Of a stretch of 64,000 bases of DNA, positions 30,539 through 41,972 are shown piece by piece. Below the pieces are notes generated by a model. The model ran no database searches and had not been told where the DNA came from. It saw only the letters and a program-made list of their open reading frames with translations. This DNA comes from Ceratobasidium sp. AG-K (lineage: Eukaryota; Basidiomycota; Agaricomycetes; Cantharellales; Ceratobasidiaceae), in NCBI GenBank assembly GCA_037039685.1, contig JAWNGF010000001.1:6572001-6636000 (forward strand), given 5' to 3'. Numbering within the stretch: position 1 is the stretch's first letter; each line of letters starts with the position of its first letter. Position numbers and translations under genes: made by a program.

Positions 30539-31573
30539 ATGCACGCGCTCGTTATTGGCATCGACGCATATGCGTGCGATAAGATTTCAAACCTCTCAGG
30601 CGCTGTTGCCGACGCCGAGCGCATCAACGAGTTCCTACGTGGTGAACTTGCAGTCCCTGAGGACCAGATCATCATTCTGCGCAACGAACAGGCTACCCGT
30701 AGGGCTATCATTCATGAGTTCCGCGCTCTTCGAGCAAACTCAAAGATCAATCGGCTTGACCCTATTGTGATTTATTTTGCGGGTCATGGCACCGAGGTTG
30801 ATACTCCCAACGGACGTAGCCATAAGGGATACAAGTCCAAGACGCAGTGCCTTGTCCCTCAAGACGTCGGTCGACCAGACGAGGGAGGGGATGCGGTTCG
30901 TCCCATTCCCGACTATACGATCTCTGCGCTGCTCTATGCTTTGGCGGAAGAGAAGGGGAATAATATTGTGAGTATTGATATTTATCCAGGTGATAAAACT
31001 GACTTGGGATAGACTGTAATCCTCGACTGCTGTCACTCTGCCAGTACGACTCGGGGTGTCTTTAATAGCTCTAGGAAGAACCAAACTCCGAACCCCTTTC
31101 TCTCACCGTCATCCATTCCATCCCTTCTCAATTCCAATTTATCTCTGGGAGGTACTCGGGCACGCTACATCAACCCGTCTGCCCTCCCCGAACTCATGGC
31201 CCATCATGATAGCGATATCCACATTCGTTCGACGGCAGGTTTGCCCCAGCTTTCAGTCATCTCTGAGGCCCCCGAGCCCAGAAAGTCCTTCCAGCGTGGC
31301 ATGCGTTCTCACGTATTGCTTGCTGCCTGTGGGCACTCCCAACAAGCCTTTGAGCGACGATCCGGCCGCGGTGGATATTTTACCTCATACTTGTTGAAAT
31401 ATCTTCGACAGAACGAGATCGACAAGCTGACGTACAAGATCTGCATGAACGACTTGCCAACTCTGAACACGCCACGGTAGGCCCTTCATTCTATTTGTAT
31501 TCGGCACGTTCCTGAAGTGAGTTTATTTTTGGTTAGGGACCAGACTCCAGTATGCGAAGGGGAGCATGTCTAA
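30539..31573 (+). CDS. Caspase-domain protein 1 (peptidase C14-like), truncated
   Basis: Exons 30539-30967, 31013-31476 and 31537-31573; 930 nt, 309 residues. The caspase/metacaspase fold starts at once (MHALVIGIDAY), with catalytic His83 in YFAGHGTEV and Cys150 in LDCCHSAS, then SFQRGMRSHVLLAACGHSQQAFE and GGYFTSYLL. The introns match those of its paralogue at 44735 exactly in position and phase. The frame stops just after TPVCEGEHV, where paralogues continue for ~470 residues. An upstream exon may exist, because a conserved acceptor and the residues PIPN precede the ATG in three paralogues. Likely a cysteine peptidase cutting after basic residues, as metacaspases do; role unknown. Confidence 0.8.
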
Positions 31574-31649
31574 ATCGGAGATGGCCGTGGATCACGACCT
31601 ATGGGACGTTGTCGAAATGAAGGTTGTCGTTCGGCGCCAGGGTTCGTGA
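31574..31649 (+). pseudogene. Detached C-terminus of caspase gene 1
   Basis: From 31581 a different frame reads HDLWDVVEMKVVVRRQ then TGA at 31647-31649, matching the last residues of the paralogue at 47250 (FELWDVVDMKIIIRRDAE). So gene 1 once had the long C-terminal region, and roughly 1.4 kb was deleted between CEGEHV and this tail, shifting the frame. Confidence 0.75.
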
Positions 31650-32405
31650 AACCCCGGAAGGGTGCTGATTGGTGTAGGATTTTATTCGTTCCCGAGTCAT
31701 GTCGTCGTATAATCGCGACTTTTTCTTTTGGCTTTTTGCTGCGCTGCTTTTGTTCCGCCTAGTTCGTTCTGCTCGTTTAGTTTATCACATTATGTATTTT
31801 CGGTCCCTTTATATTCCTTACTGTATTTCAAGCGCGTCTTAGTAACTACTGCCCGGTAATTCCTCTCGAACCAATGAACTAGATTGGGAAGATCTGAGCT
31901 TCAGATGACCTTGAGTGATTATCAATATCACGCGGAACCTGGTTGAATCAGTGGGCGCTATCACCCTGCCACATAAATCCGATTGACCCCTATCTTTTCG
32001 ATGAACGATAACGTACAAGAAAGTCTCGACGCCGGCTCATATGGGCCCAAAATCCTCAGAGATCGGTATGAAGCCTTGAGCGACCTATTTATGTCAACTA
32101 GACCAACGCCCTTGCGTTGTTGGTCATCGGAGTCAGCTCGAAGCGCTCGGCAACTCTATGTCTGACGTGTATTTTGAAATTACCGGGGAGCGCCGATGCC
32201 CGATCATCAAGTTTCGCGCTCGTTGAATTTCACCACTTGCCACACGATCTCACTAAACCTAACGCAAGAGAAGACCATAACATGATTTTATTGTTCGTGC
32301 TCCACTAATATCTGTGTCTATATATATGACGGTGAATCTTTCTCTAGGCCTCTTTAAGGCGAGGACGGCTGTCAACTCAGACACTTTGAGCACCTCTCCT
32401 CGAAC
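31650..32405. other. Intergenic, no gene recognised
   Basis: Spacer between caspase genes 1 and 2. A TATA-like tract (tatatatatgac, about 32317-32330) lies ~80 bp ahead of the start of gene 2 and could be its promoter. Confidence 0.4.
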
Positions 32406-35339
32406 ATGGTTTCCGCTGTTTCGGCAGAGGTGGTAGGAAAGCTGTAAGTATGACACAACTTGGGTCTGTGTTTATTGATATTGTTCTAGATGTGGCCGAG
32501 AGGGCCCACGGCCATTTCCACAGCCTGAACCTCAAGCGCAACAGGTGCCATCCGCAAGTATAAAGTGAGCGCAGACTATACGCTAAAGTGTTCAACACGC
32601 TAATAGTACCGTATTATATCTAGCATCATTAACCCACCGCTACATGCACTTGTAATTGGCATCAACAACTATCAAAACCACACCAGATTACAGGCTGCAG
32701 TCCGGGATGCCGAAGCTTTCCGGGCCTACTTGGTGCAAGCGCTTTCAGTCCCAGATCATCAGATTACGTTCTTGCATGATGAGCAGGCTAACCGAGCGGG
32801 AATCATTGCCGGGTTTAATAAACTAATCCACGATAACAGCATACAACGGGGCGACCCGATTGTGATATATTACGCTGGACATGGTGGTGAAATCCAAGCA
32901 CCTCCAGAACGCATCCACCACGGATCAAAGATTCAATGTATCATCCCTCAAGATGCGGGCACAAAATTAACTCCTGGAGCTTCCCCCATTCCGGACTTTA
33001 CTATTGGCGCTCTGTTGGATAAGTTGGCCAGAGCCAAGGGTAATAACATCGTATGCATCCCCTGTCCTATTTATGATTCAATACTCATTTCGTACAGACA
33101 GTAATATTTGATTGTTGTCACTCGGCCAGTGGATCGCGTGACGAGACGGACCAATCTCGTTTTGTCAAGAGTGACGATCTGTGTCTTTTGCCAGCCCAAA
33201 CGGACTCGGATCTTGTTCCTCCCATTTCTACAGAGTCAAGGGATTTGGCTGTTTCCGAAGGGTTCGCGGGCCAAGCTATGAGCTCACATATACTTATTGC
33301 TGCCTGTGCCCACGGGGAAAGTGCATACGAGAACAAGGACACAGGGCAAGGGTACTTCACTGCAGCGTTGTTGGATGTTTTAGGCAAAGGGGTAGAACGA
33401 TTGACATACAAGGGATTTATGCAGCGTTTCCCTAAGCTTGAACCGAAGGGAGGGTATGTTGTGGTCACAATTTACGCTTGGCTTCCAGCTGACATGGTGC
33501 CCTAGCTCACAGAACCCTGTATGCGAGGGGCAACATATCAATCGCATACTCTTCAACGCAAAGGTGATCGGCGCTGATAGCTCCTTTATCGTCATCAAAA
33601 CGGAAAGGGGAAGTCATTATCTGCAAGCCGGACTCGCCCAGGGCATCACTCCCGGTTCAACTTTCGCAATCCATTCCGACCTTGTCATCGGACCTAATAA
33701 TCCAGTTCTTGGAACACTGGTCGTCAAAGAATCAAAACCTTTCCTGTCTGTTCTGCAGTTGCCGGAACATGTCCCTCCATTTACCGTTCCCTCTGAAGCC
33801 TACGGTCGGCAGATTGGAGGTGGACCCGGCCGAGAGTTAAAAGTTTCTTTCACTGCAGAATTCATGAATGCTTCCCGACCAGACCCACTTTGGGAGTCGG
33901 CATTTTCTGGTAACAAGAATAATTTGGCGCTATGCCCCACGGACGAAGAATTCGCACAGGTTGTGGTGGGACGAAACACGGAGGGACGAGCGACGTTTGT
34001 GATTCGGAACCCAGCCGCAATCAAGTACGGTGTCGATACACTACCTCATGTGGTGCACATGGAAGCCAAACCTGTGTTACACGTGCTTCAGGCTGCTGCG
34101 CATTGGAGTTGGCATTTGAATCGCACGCCCGGGTCTCATCCATTCCAGAGGTCTGTCAAGCTGGAGTTTTATAAACTAGCAGAAAAGGGTTGGAACGACG
34201 CTGGCGAACGCATAATGGCCCCACGGGGCGACAACCTAAATAATGCGGGCGACGCGGAAATCGTGGTTCGAAGCGGGGAGAGTTATGGACTCAAGATCGT
34301 CAACAATTCGGCACGGGATCTGTATACGTACCCTTTTTACTTCTCGGTTATGTCCCAAGCAATATGTAAGTTTCCCTCTTTCAGAGCCGGCGGGCCATCT
34401 TACCCTGCCCAACGCAGATCCTTTATTCACCAAGGTCGTTGGTGGAGGAAGAGTTGATCCATCCCTACCGAGCAACCGAACCGCGCCTGGTGGGAACTTT
34501 GTGGCTGTGGGCTTTGGATCGGGAGGGGTCATTCCGTTCCGCTATCGTCTGAGGGATGACAACGATATCGAATTGGGGATATACAAAGTATTTCTGACTA
34601 CCTCTCCGGCGGATTTTGACTCTATCAGGCTGGATAACCCCTTCGATCATCTCGGCGGTAATGTCCGCGCTCTCATGTGGGATGAAGAGGTTGACGAGAT
34701 GATGGACGGCCAGGATCTTTGGGACTCAGTTGAAATGACTCTTATCCAGCGCAGATATCCTGATCCCGAGAGAAACACAGGTGCTTCCGTTAGATCATTT
34801 CCCAGATGAGGGAACTAACTTGTGCCTCAACTCATTCAGAGCCACTTTTGACCGCCGAGTCTCGAAGTCCTGTGAAGATTCGGGCCTTCGGACGGGCCAA
34901 CTCATATTCGTGGTTTAGAAGCGCAACTTTATCCGAGGAAATAATCTCCAAAGCATCTTACATGCGACTCACCACCAAATCAACCGAACGCGGTCCTCCG
35001 AACGGCGTTTCGGTAAGTGTCAACCTTCACTAAATTACCAGTTTCTCACCCTTCACGCAGCCTCAACGAAGTCACACCTGGTTTAGTATTTGTATCATTG
35101 CAGAGGACGGCTTGCCTAGGCAAGGGCCTGATGAAGAGACACTTCAATGGCAGAGCCACGGAAACAAGCACTCGGACCCTTCTGACGTGGATGCGCCCTG
35201 GATTCCAGGACAGATTTTTGAGCGCGACCATGAAATTTGGAGTTACGTAAAGGCAGGTGACTCATTCGAAATCTTAGTGGTTGCGCGAGACAAGGGATGG
35301 ATGAATGTAGCAGATATGGGGCTCCTGGAAATTTGCTGA
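32406..35339 (+). CDS. Caspase-domain protein 2 (peptidase C14-like), full length
   Basis: Eight exons: 32406-32443, 32490-32564, 32624-33050, 33098-33453, 33506-34365, 34418-34780, 34840-35012, 35061-35339; 2,571 nt, 856 residues, one frame. A short Pro/Gln-rich N-terminus precedes the caspase domain (HALVIGINNY from about 45) with His124 (YYAGHGGE) and Cys187 (FDCCHSAS). A long C-terminal region shared with gene 3 follows (CEGQHINRILFNA, ESYGLKIVNNSARDLYTYPFYFS, KVFLTTSPADFDSI, LWDSVEM), then a tail not found in gene 3 (SYVKAGDSFEILVVARDKGWMN). It is the most divergent paralogue. The C-terminal region has no family I know. Substrate and role unknown; cell-death or immune signalling is a guess from the fold. 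Confidence 0.85.
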
Positions 35340-35501
35340 ACCTGTATGAATGCATATATGCGGGATTTTGTAGCAATGAATAAAATTCAGCACGCATTGA
35401 TCAGAAGTACAAATTCCTTATCCCTTTCACAAGTAAACTTTAATCGCATTGCAGAATTTACTCTTTTGTAGGACACGCTTATTCGCGGGATCGAAAACCG
35501 G

Positions 35502-37663
35502 TTACTGGTCGAACTCAGCCCTTTGCAGAGTCTGGCTAATCTGGAGCTGCTTAACCAGGAAGTCCTCGTCAACCCCATAGTTCGGATTCCACCTTCCTTC
35601 AAAGTCCTCAATGACCTGACCACCCGTTCGCCCATTGTGTGCCTGAGATCCCCTAGTAACTTCAAACAGCTGACGCACGCCGCGTTCGGCGCTTTCAAGT
35701 GCACCCGCGACCCATCTAGTTTACGATTGAATTGTGAGAGGGGCTGGGTTGCGTAAAGATAGAAACTAACCCATGGATAGTGCTAATGGTCTCCCCAACA
35801 AAATGTACGTGGCCGTCAGCGGCGGAGCGAGTGAGAGCTGTGTAGAATTGTTGGTACTGGCACGGGCCAAAAATCCCGAATGCGCCTTTGATACCAAATT
35901 TTAGTAAATATCGGCGCCCATGGATTTGAACGCACCCATTGAGTTGGGGTGGTGAGACCAATCCCAAGGGTAAATCTTTTCGAATTGGTCCCTCAGGAAG
36001 TCAATCTCGAGACCATGCACGTAGGCGAGGTCAGCAAGCATAAGCTCCTTCAGACGTGATTGATCCGGTTCGCCCATCAGTGCACCAAGCGCAACAGCGT
36101 CCTGGGCTAAACGGTGAGAGTCTATGTTAGATTTATTCATGGTAACGGTGATGAACATGACCTACTCCATGTATAGCTCGCGATCAATACGGTTGATTTT
36201 CCATCGCCATATGAAGGATAGACGATTGTCCTCGCTAGTCTATCAGTTGAACTCTGACCCCCATAGATTCCTTGCTCGGTCCACCAGGCCGTCTTAAACT
36301 TGATACCAATCTTGCACGAAGGTCCTACCGAAACCTGGCGTAGTGCAGTACGCTGTTGATAGTCAAGCTTGCAGGTCGAGGTATCAATTGTCCGGAGGCA
36401 AGGAGGAGGAACCGCAAATATGACATGGGAGTACTCCCCAAAGCTCTCCGGCCCGGCCTCTGAGTTATTGCTTTCCCCTTGTAATCCAAAAAGCTTTAGC
36501 CTTGCTTGGGTAAGCGGGATCTGGTCACTGTAAACAGCGGCCGTGACGCGGCGTTGCTTCTTGATCGTGACAGTGTCCTTCCAAGTAGGATCGTTCGTAA
36601 GCTTGTCCTCCATTGCACGGATGATGTTCTGGGAGCCCCCACTGAAAATGTTATTGACATGTCAGGGCTAATGTAAGGCTCATAAATTACTCGACTCGCC
36701 TGACGCAGCACCATTCCAATTCATCTGGGCTGTCTTTGTTGTACTGGAAACATAATTCTTCATACACTGTCTCGCTGCCTTACGGTTAGTGTTTGGCCGT
36801 GTTTATCAATGACGAGGACCTACGCCAGGGCTCGGTCAAACCACCCGGTTCCAAAGCACATAGTTTCTAAATAGTCGACGGTGGCGGCGTCAAGGTGACT
36901 ATGTTCCATCAGATACCTACGCGTTGTATAATCGTCGAGTTTCATAAGGTGCGCAATACCGGCCTCGCGATCTTGAAGTATCCTGTCGATCAAATCGCTC
37001 AGGGCGTTGTGCAACACGGTAGAAGGATTTTGCTGTGCGAGGAAATCGGGTACAGTTCCACCCTTGGCGATGCCAACGTGAAAGGGATCGGTAGCATACG
37101 ACTTAACCTCAGTGGCACCCCGTCGATAACGCTGAAGATTGAACGCTAGCCAGTTCTCGTTTTGAGTGATTCTGTACGGTACGCGATCGAGGCCCAAATA
37201 TTCGATCAAGTTCCACGTCGGTTCCATCAGCTTCGTTTTCGGGAATCGCATGGCCCCAACATCCTGCGACGTAAATCTGTGAGTTAGAGGTACTGCCAAG
37301 TCTCGAAAAACTCACAAAATAATCCCACTGGCCGCCATTTTCAAACTTATGAGTGCGAAGTCGGCCCCCAAGCACATCGCTGGCCTCAAAGACGTCGACT
37401 TGGCAATTGACACCAATCATCATCGCCGCGTAGAGCCCCGCGACGCCCCCTCCGACGATAGCGATTTTGCTTGTCGGACAAGTATCGGAAACGTTGACTT
37501 TGAATGGCAGAGTACCATGGGCCGACATGGGTAGCTGGGGACCGGGAACGCCGGTCGGTTTTTGGAACTTGCTGTGGTACTCCTCGAGGATCTTCTGGCA
37601 GTGGAACCGTCGCGCCTCAGAGGCCTCGGGCAGGGCAAAGTTGGTATCCGTCGAAGGTAGCAT
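35502..37663 (-). CDS. Flavin-containing amine oxidase / L-amino-acid oxidase-like
   Basis: Seven exons in transcript order: 37663-37316, 37263-36824, 36774-36700, 36641-36166, 36121-35936, 35885-35771, 35715-35502; 1,854 nt, 617 residues. Intron 3 uses a GC-AG pair. FAD-binding: IAIVGGGVAGLYAA (about 67-80), VFEASDVLGGRLRTH (91-105). Also MRFP after WDYFDVGA, SGGSQNIIRAM, YTWNSHRLAQDAVALGAL and the C-terminal FAD motif GPCQYQQFYTAL...HFVGETISTIHGWVAGALESAERG. It should oxidise amino acids or amines to oxo-acids with ammonia and peroxide. No secretion signal is obvious. The start was chosen because a TATAAAG (minus strand of 37726-37732) lies ~65 bp upstream. Overall intact. Confidence 0.9.
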
Positions 37664-39263
37664 TGAATTGGCTGTTCGTATGGCAAGAGTAGGTTGATTG
37701 TAAGAATGGTCCCGGGACGACCTCGCTTTATATCGGTGACGATGGGAGTCCAGGCGCGGACTAACGCAAGTCCGGAGACTTCCGCGAGGTTCGAGGTGCT
37801 GCGTGAACATGATTGCGAGGTTGTGGCGGACAGGTACTACCAGGGAAACAATGCGATTCAATCCAGAAATGGGTTTTAGTGACACTCAAAGACACATCGA
37901 CTGGGTCCAATTTCACAGCGAAATCGATGAAAGCGACTTTTTGAATCGAGATTGGACCCACCTGTCGCTCGATCGAAGTGTTAGGGCGCTCATTGTGACC
38001 ACCTGACTAAATGTGATATGTTCCTGTGTGTCGGAGGAGCAATACGCAGTACCGGGTACCTTGTCCAACGCCCCAATGCCCTGCGATTTGGACCGGGTGG
38101 CGGTAGCCAACGACCGGCTACACTGCTCCATGTCAATGACCAGGACCGAGATCTTTGATCACGAGTCCAGTCGTGTATATTAACGATTCGATTTTACGTA
38201 CGTGTTTGCTCCTTTATCTGCCATAGTCCGTATAAGCACGTATGAAGCATCGTCGTCCTCAGAGTGCAAGCTAAGTTAAGTGATTTTTCAGAGATACCGA
38301 GATAAACAGGTAGTTGGTCTCAAGTAAGGAGCCATTACGAAGTTAAACATCGATGGGACGCGATGACCGCGATCAATGAATCGTCTGTGTAGCCAATTAA
38401 TCGCGAATCACCTCATTTAGAGGCTGGACACGCCGCCAGTTTCGAGGGATCCTTTATTCTTATGTTATGTTCGACTCTATCCGTCGCGCAGGATGAACAT
38501 AATAAGGAGATCGAGTGTTTCCCGTACTGTGATGGTCGTTGTCTTGAGCCAAAACAATATGATTGGACATCAGGGTCCAGAGCTCGTTCGGAAGCGTACG
38601 TAATTACCGCGACTTGCCGGTCCTAAAAAGGGAAATTCCGTCCACTACCAAAACGGTCCACACGATCCGCTGGCGGAGGGGTAGGGCCGAGGAACACATC
38701 CAGAATGACTACGAGATTTTAAACCCCAGTCGTACAGCGACACTAGTCTACCATATGCGTTGTACCACGGTTGTCTGGGAAAGTACATTCTTCAAGAGTC
38801 CGCCGTGAAAAGGCAGTGAATGAAGTCCTGCGTTGTAATCATGGTCGGGCATTACTCATGCATTCAGCGGGTCGCGGGTGTGCAGCCTAGCACATACGTA
38901 TTCCACAGGGTCCTCACCGCTCCGAATGGAATATTCGAATCCCACCAATGACGCGGCTTGGCGTGGAGACAGTAACCGCGCTTACTTACGTGGCAGTTGC
39001 TGACACATACCGCCAAATCCAACCGCGACGATCGCCATGCCGAATGGAGGGCAGAGGCCAGGCCAGCCTTTCCAGCCGCGAACGCGCGGCTTGCATATCT
39101 GAGGCTGAAATACGTCTGTGCTCCCCTTTTCAAATGCGTATATATACAATCTAGGCCTACGTTGTCCAGCATCCACTCAGACTTTTCTTCTCCGCTGGTA
39201 TTCACAGCACACCCCATTCGAACCCACTACCGTTCTACATAGACCACTCTCTCGACAACTACC
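37664..39263. other. Shared 5' intergenic region of amine oxidase and SDR 1
   Basis: 1.6 kb between divergent genes. TATAAAG for the amine oxidase lies at 37726-37732 (minus). For SDR 1, a TATA tract (gcgtatatatac) lies near 39135-39147. The block at about 38975-39070 (ttacgtggcagttgctgacacatacc...) resembles the block at about 41709-41790 upstream of SDR 2, so promoter and gene were duplicated together. No gene recognised. Confidence 0.55.
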
Positions 39264-40701
39264 ATGGGAAACCTCTTTTCTCAAGGCCTCGTGTCTCAAA
39301 CCTTTCCTCCCAAACCCCTCTTTACCGTTGAACAAATACCGGATTTGACTGGACAAGTTATCATTGTTACTGGGTGGGTAACGGTTCCTCGTAACGCAAC
39401 ATTACAACTGACGTCATGTCCCTTACAGCGGAAATGCCGGCGTTGGGAAAGAAACCATCAAGGTGTGTTCGACCACACCCAACCTTGACAAGTTCTAACT
39501 TTGGCGTCCAGGCTCTTTTAAACAAGAACGCCAAGGTCTACCTGGCTGCGAGGAGCAAATCAAAGGCAGATGCAGCCATCGAATGGCTCAAGCAGGAAAC
39601 CGGTGGCAAGACTCCGATCTTCCTTGAGCTCGACCTTGGAAACCTCGCATCGGTTCGGAAAGCTGCAGAAGAGTTCAAGAGGTACGGATTTCCACACAAC
39701 GCAATATCGTTTACTGATGTTCTATCGAACTTTAGCAAAGAACAAGAACTCCATGTACTGTTCAACAACGCGTGAGTGATATCCGCATATTTTGATCGCT
39801 ACGATACTAAATATGGCTTAGGGGGGTGATGACCCCGCCCGTAGATCAAAAGACCTCGGACGGCTACGACCTGCAGTTTGGTACCAATGTGCTGGGACAC
39901 TACTTCTTCACCTCCCTGCTGCTTCCCACGTTGATCCACACCGCAAAAAACTCGCCCCTAGCTCGTATGTCCTTCACTCGCTCATTTTGCACCTGCCTAA
40001 CATCTACGCTAGATGGCCATGCCCGTGTTATTAACACTTCGAGTTCCGCCGTCTATTTCATGCCCAAGAGCGGCATCGTGTATGATACCCTCCGACCGGA
40101 CCAAGAAGGTGCACAGGCGTGCGAAAAGACTGGCACGCAGGTATTATATGCCCAGAGCAAACTTGTAAGTCTTTATTTCTCCCCAGCTACCATATCCTTA
40201 CCCTCGTTCGCAAGGGCAACGTTCTCTTTTCGAACGCACTGGCAAAGAAATACGCCGACCAGGGTATCATCTCAGCCTCGCTGAACCCAGGTACGTTTAC
40301 GCACTATTTTCGGCCTGCTGAGTGAATTAATCTCTATCCGTAGGGAACCTGAGGACCGAGTTACAGCGCCACTTGTCCGCTCCATTCGCTTGGGTCTTGG
40401 TAAGTTCCAATTGTACCTCCACCCTCGGTATAATAAACTAACGACATGTAGAATCAAATGATGTACCATGCAAGCTATGGTGCTTTGACTCAGCTCTGGA
40501 GTGGAACCATGCCCGAGGGAGTGAATCATAACGGCAAGGTTTGTTCACTATGCCAATCCTATCGTGCTTTAATACTCATTAGTTCCTCCACAGTTTTTGA
40601 TTCCGTGGGCGAGGGTGGGAGATCCAGGCGCGCTGGGGCGCGACGAGGCTGAAGCCGAGAAACTTTGGACGTGGCTAGAGGAACAGGTCAAGGGGTACTA
40701 A
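39264..40701 (+). CDS. Short-chain dehydrogenase/reductase 1
   Basis: Ten exons: 39264-39373, 39429-39462, 39512-39681, 39736-39771, 39822-39964, 40013-40164, 40215-40290, 40344-40399, 40452-40538, 40594-40701; 972 nt, 323 residues. Classical SDR order: [24 protein letters not shown] (TGxxxGxG at 36-43), [17 protein letters not shown] (115-118), NTSSS with the catalytic Ser (about 174), YAQSK (Tyr210, Lys214), LNPGNLRTEL. It should be an NAD(P)-dependent oxidoreductase; the N-terminus ([18 protein letters not shown]) resembles retinol-dehydrogenase/WW-oxidoreductase-like fungal SDRs. Substrate unknown. First of a tandem pair. Confidence 0.9.
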
Positions 40702-41972
40702 TCCCCAGAACATGCACGATTTCACTGTAATTCATTTTCATGTTGTACCTTTGCCTTGGGATTTAGGCCTTGTATTTGCTTGTGATATAGTAATCCAGCT
40801 TTAATTAATTCTCGGGCTCTATGCGCGCAGAATTTCGAGACCCTTATATGGTATGGGCTACGTACTCGTATCGTCGAATGGTCGCAGATGTTTGCGTCAT
40901 ACATATGAACCACACTCTCCGTTCAATTCCGCAATTTCAGTGGGCTCGATTGGTTGTAAGGTCCTCGGCTGGTTCGGCTGAAATGATTGCAAGCGCCTAG
41001 ATGAACTCCCGGTCTTTCGAGGGCGACTAAAGCCCTCGTGGGGCCCTACTGTAACCCCCTGGTGAGAGCTACTGTATGAGTATTGTGTGCCATACAGCTT
41101 ATCACGGTAAATTCAAATTCTGACAGTCACTATACTCAAGCAAATCCGCCGGTTCTCTTTTGGGCTCGTGAGCGCCGATTTGCTTGGGCGTGCTCGCTTA
41201 GGTATAGGAGCACCAATTGCACAGCCACTCGGGTGCTCCTGAGTGCTCCTTTACCCAAGCGAGCACGTATGAGCAAACCGGCGCTCGCCAGCGTCAGAGG
41301 ATTTTGGTGACGCACTATATCAGATTCAGCCTCGACGATAGGCTTCCCGAAAGATGCCCGAGCGATCTGCGCAATTTCAACTGCAAATGTTTCACGCGGG
41401 GAGCTCATGCGCGCGAATACAATATCTCAGACAAGCAAACGTGAGAAATGCATCCAGCTACGGCGTCCGCCAAAGTCATTTCGGGGCTTTTCAGTACTTT
41501 AGCAGGATCCCAATTGGCCAAAGTCAGGTTTTGATGACGTACAACAGAAGGCAGAGTCGACAAAAGCTGCACGGGCTACTCGTAGTAGGACCGATCACGT
41601 ACAGCATACGCTTTGATCAAAGCAGCATTCAATAGTAACCTGGAGACTCCTGATAGTTCCAAATAGAATGTATCTTGAGAGACACGAGATGGTGCTGACC
41701 ATACTAGCTTACGTGGCACTTGCGTACGCATTCGGCGAAATCAAACTGTGTTCGACGATCACCGAGGTGGAGGCGGGACTATAGCCCGCTCAGCCGTGAA
41801 CGCATGGCTAAGCCCAAGGATACGACTATGGGCATAATAATGAAGGTATATATGTGCGCAATGCATAGGCAATATCTGACATCGACTTCGCCTCGTTCAG
41901 ACTTTACTACCGACACCCGAGTCTAATCTAAATCTATCGTTTTCTTAAACAATAAACCTCTCTGCAACTACC
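40702..41972. other. Intergenic between the two SDR genes
   Basis: No gene seen. Contains the long imperfect inverted repeat 41170-41286 and, near its right end, the promoter block of SDR 2 (TATA-like ggtatatatgtgc at about 41845-41857). Confidence 0.5.
41170..41286. repeat. Imperfect inverted repeat (possible foldback/MITE)
   Basis: Left arm 41170-41214 (gagcgccgatttgc...tgctcgctt...ggagcacc) and right arm 41243-41286 are mutual reverse complements with a few mismatches, separated by a ~28-bp loop. No clear flanking duplication was found and no second copy was noticed in the window. Confidence 0.6.

Noticed and set aside
37661..37885. Upstream ATG at 37885 as the start of the amine oxidase
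   Set aside because: A TATAAAG at 37726-37732 (minus) lies inside that extension, and the added residues resemble no flavoprotein N-terminus; ATG 37663 fits better.
38900..38960. Possible tRNA at the B-box-like attcgaatccc
   Set aside because: No matching A box, acceptor stem or anticodon arm in the preceding 70 bases.
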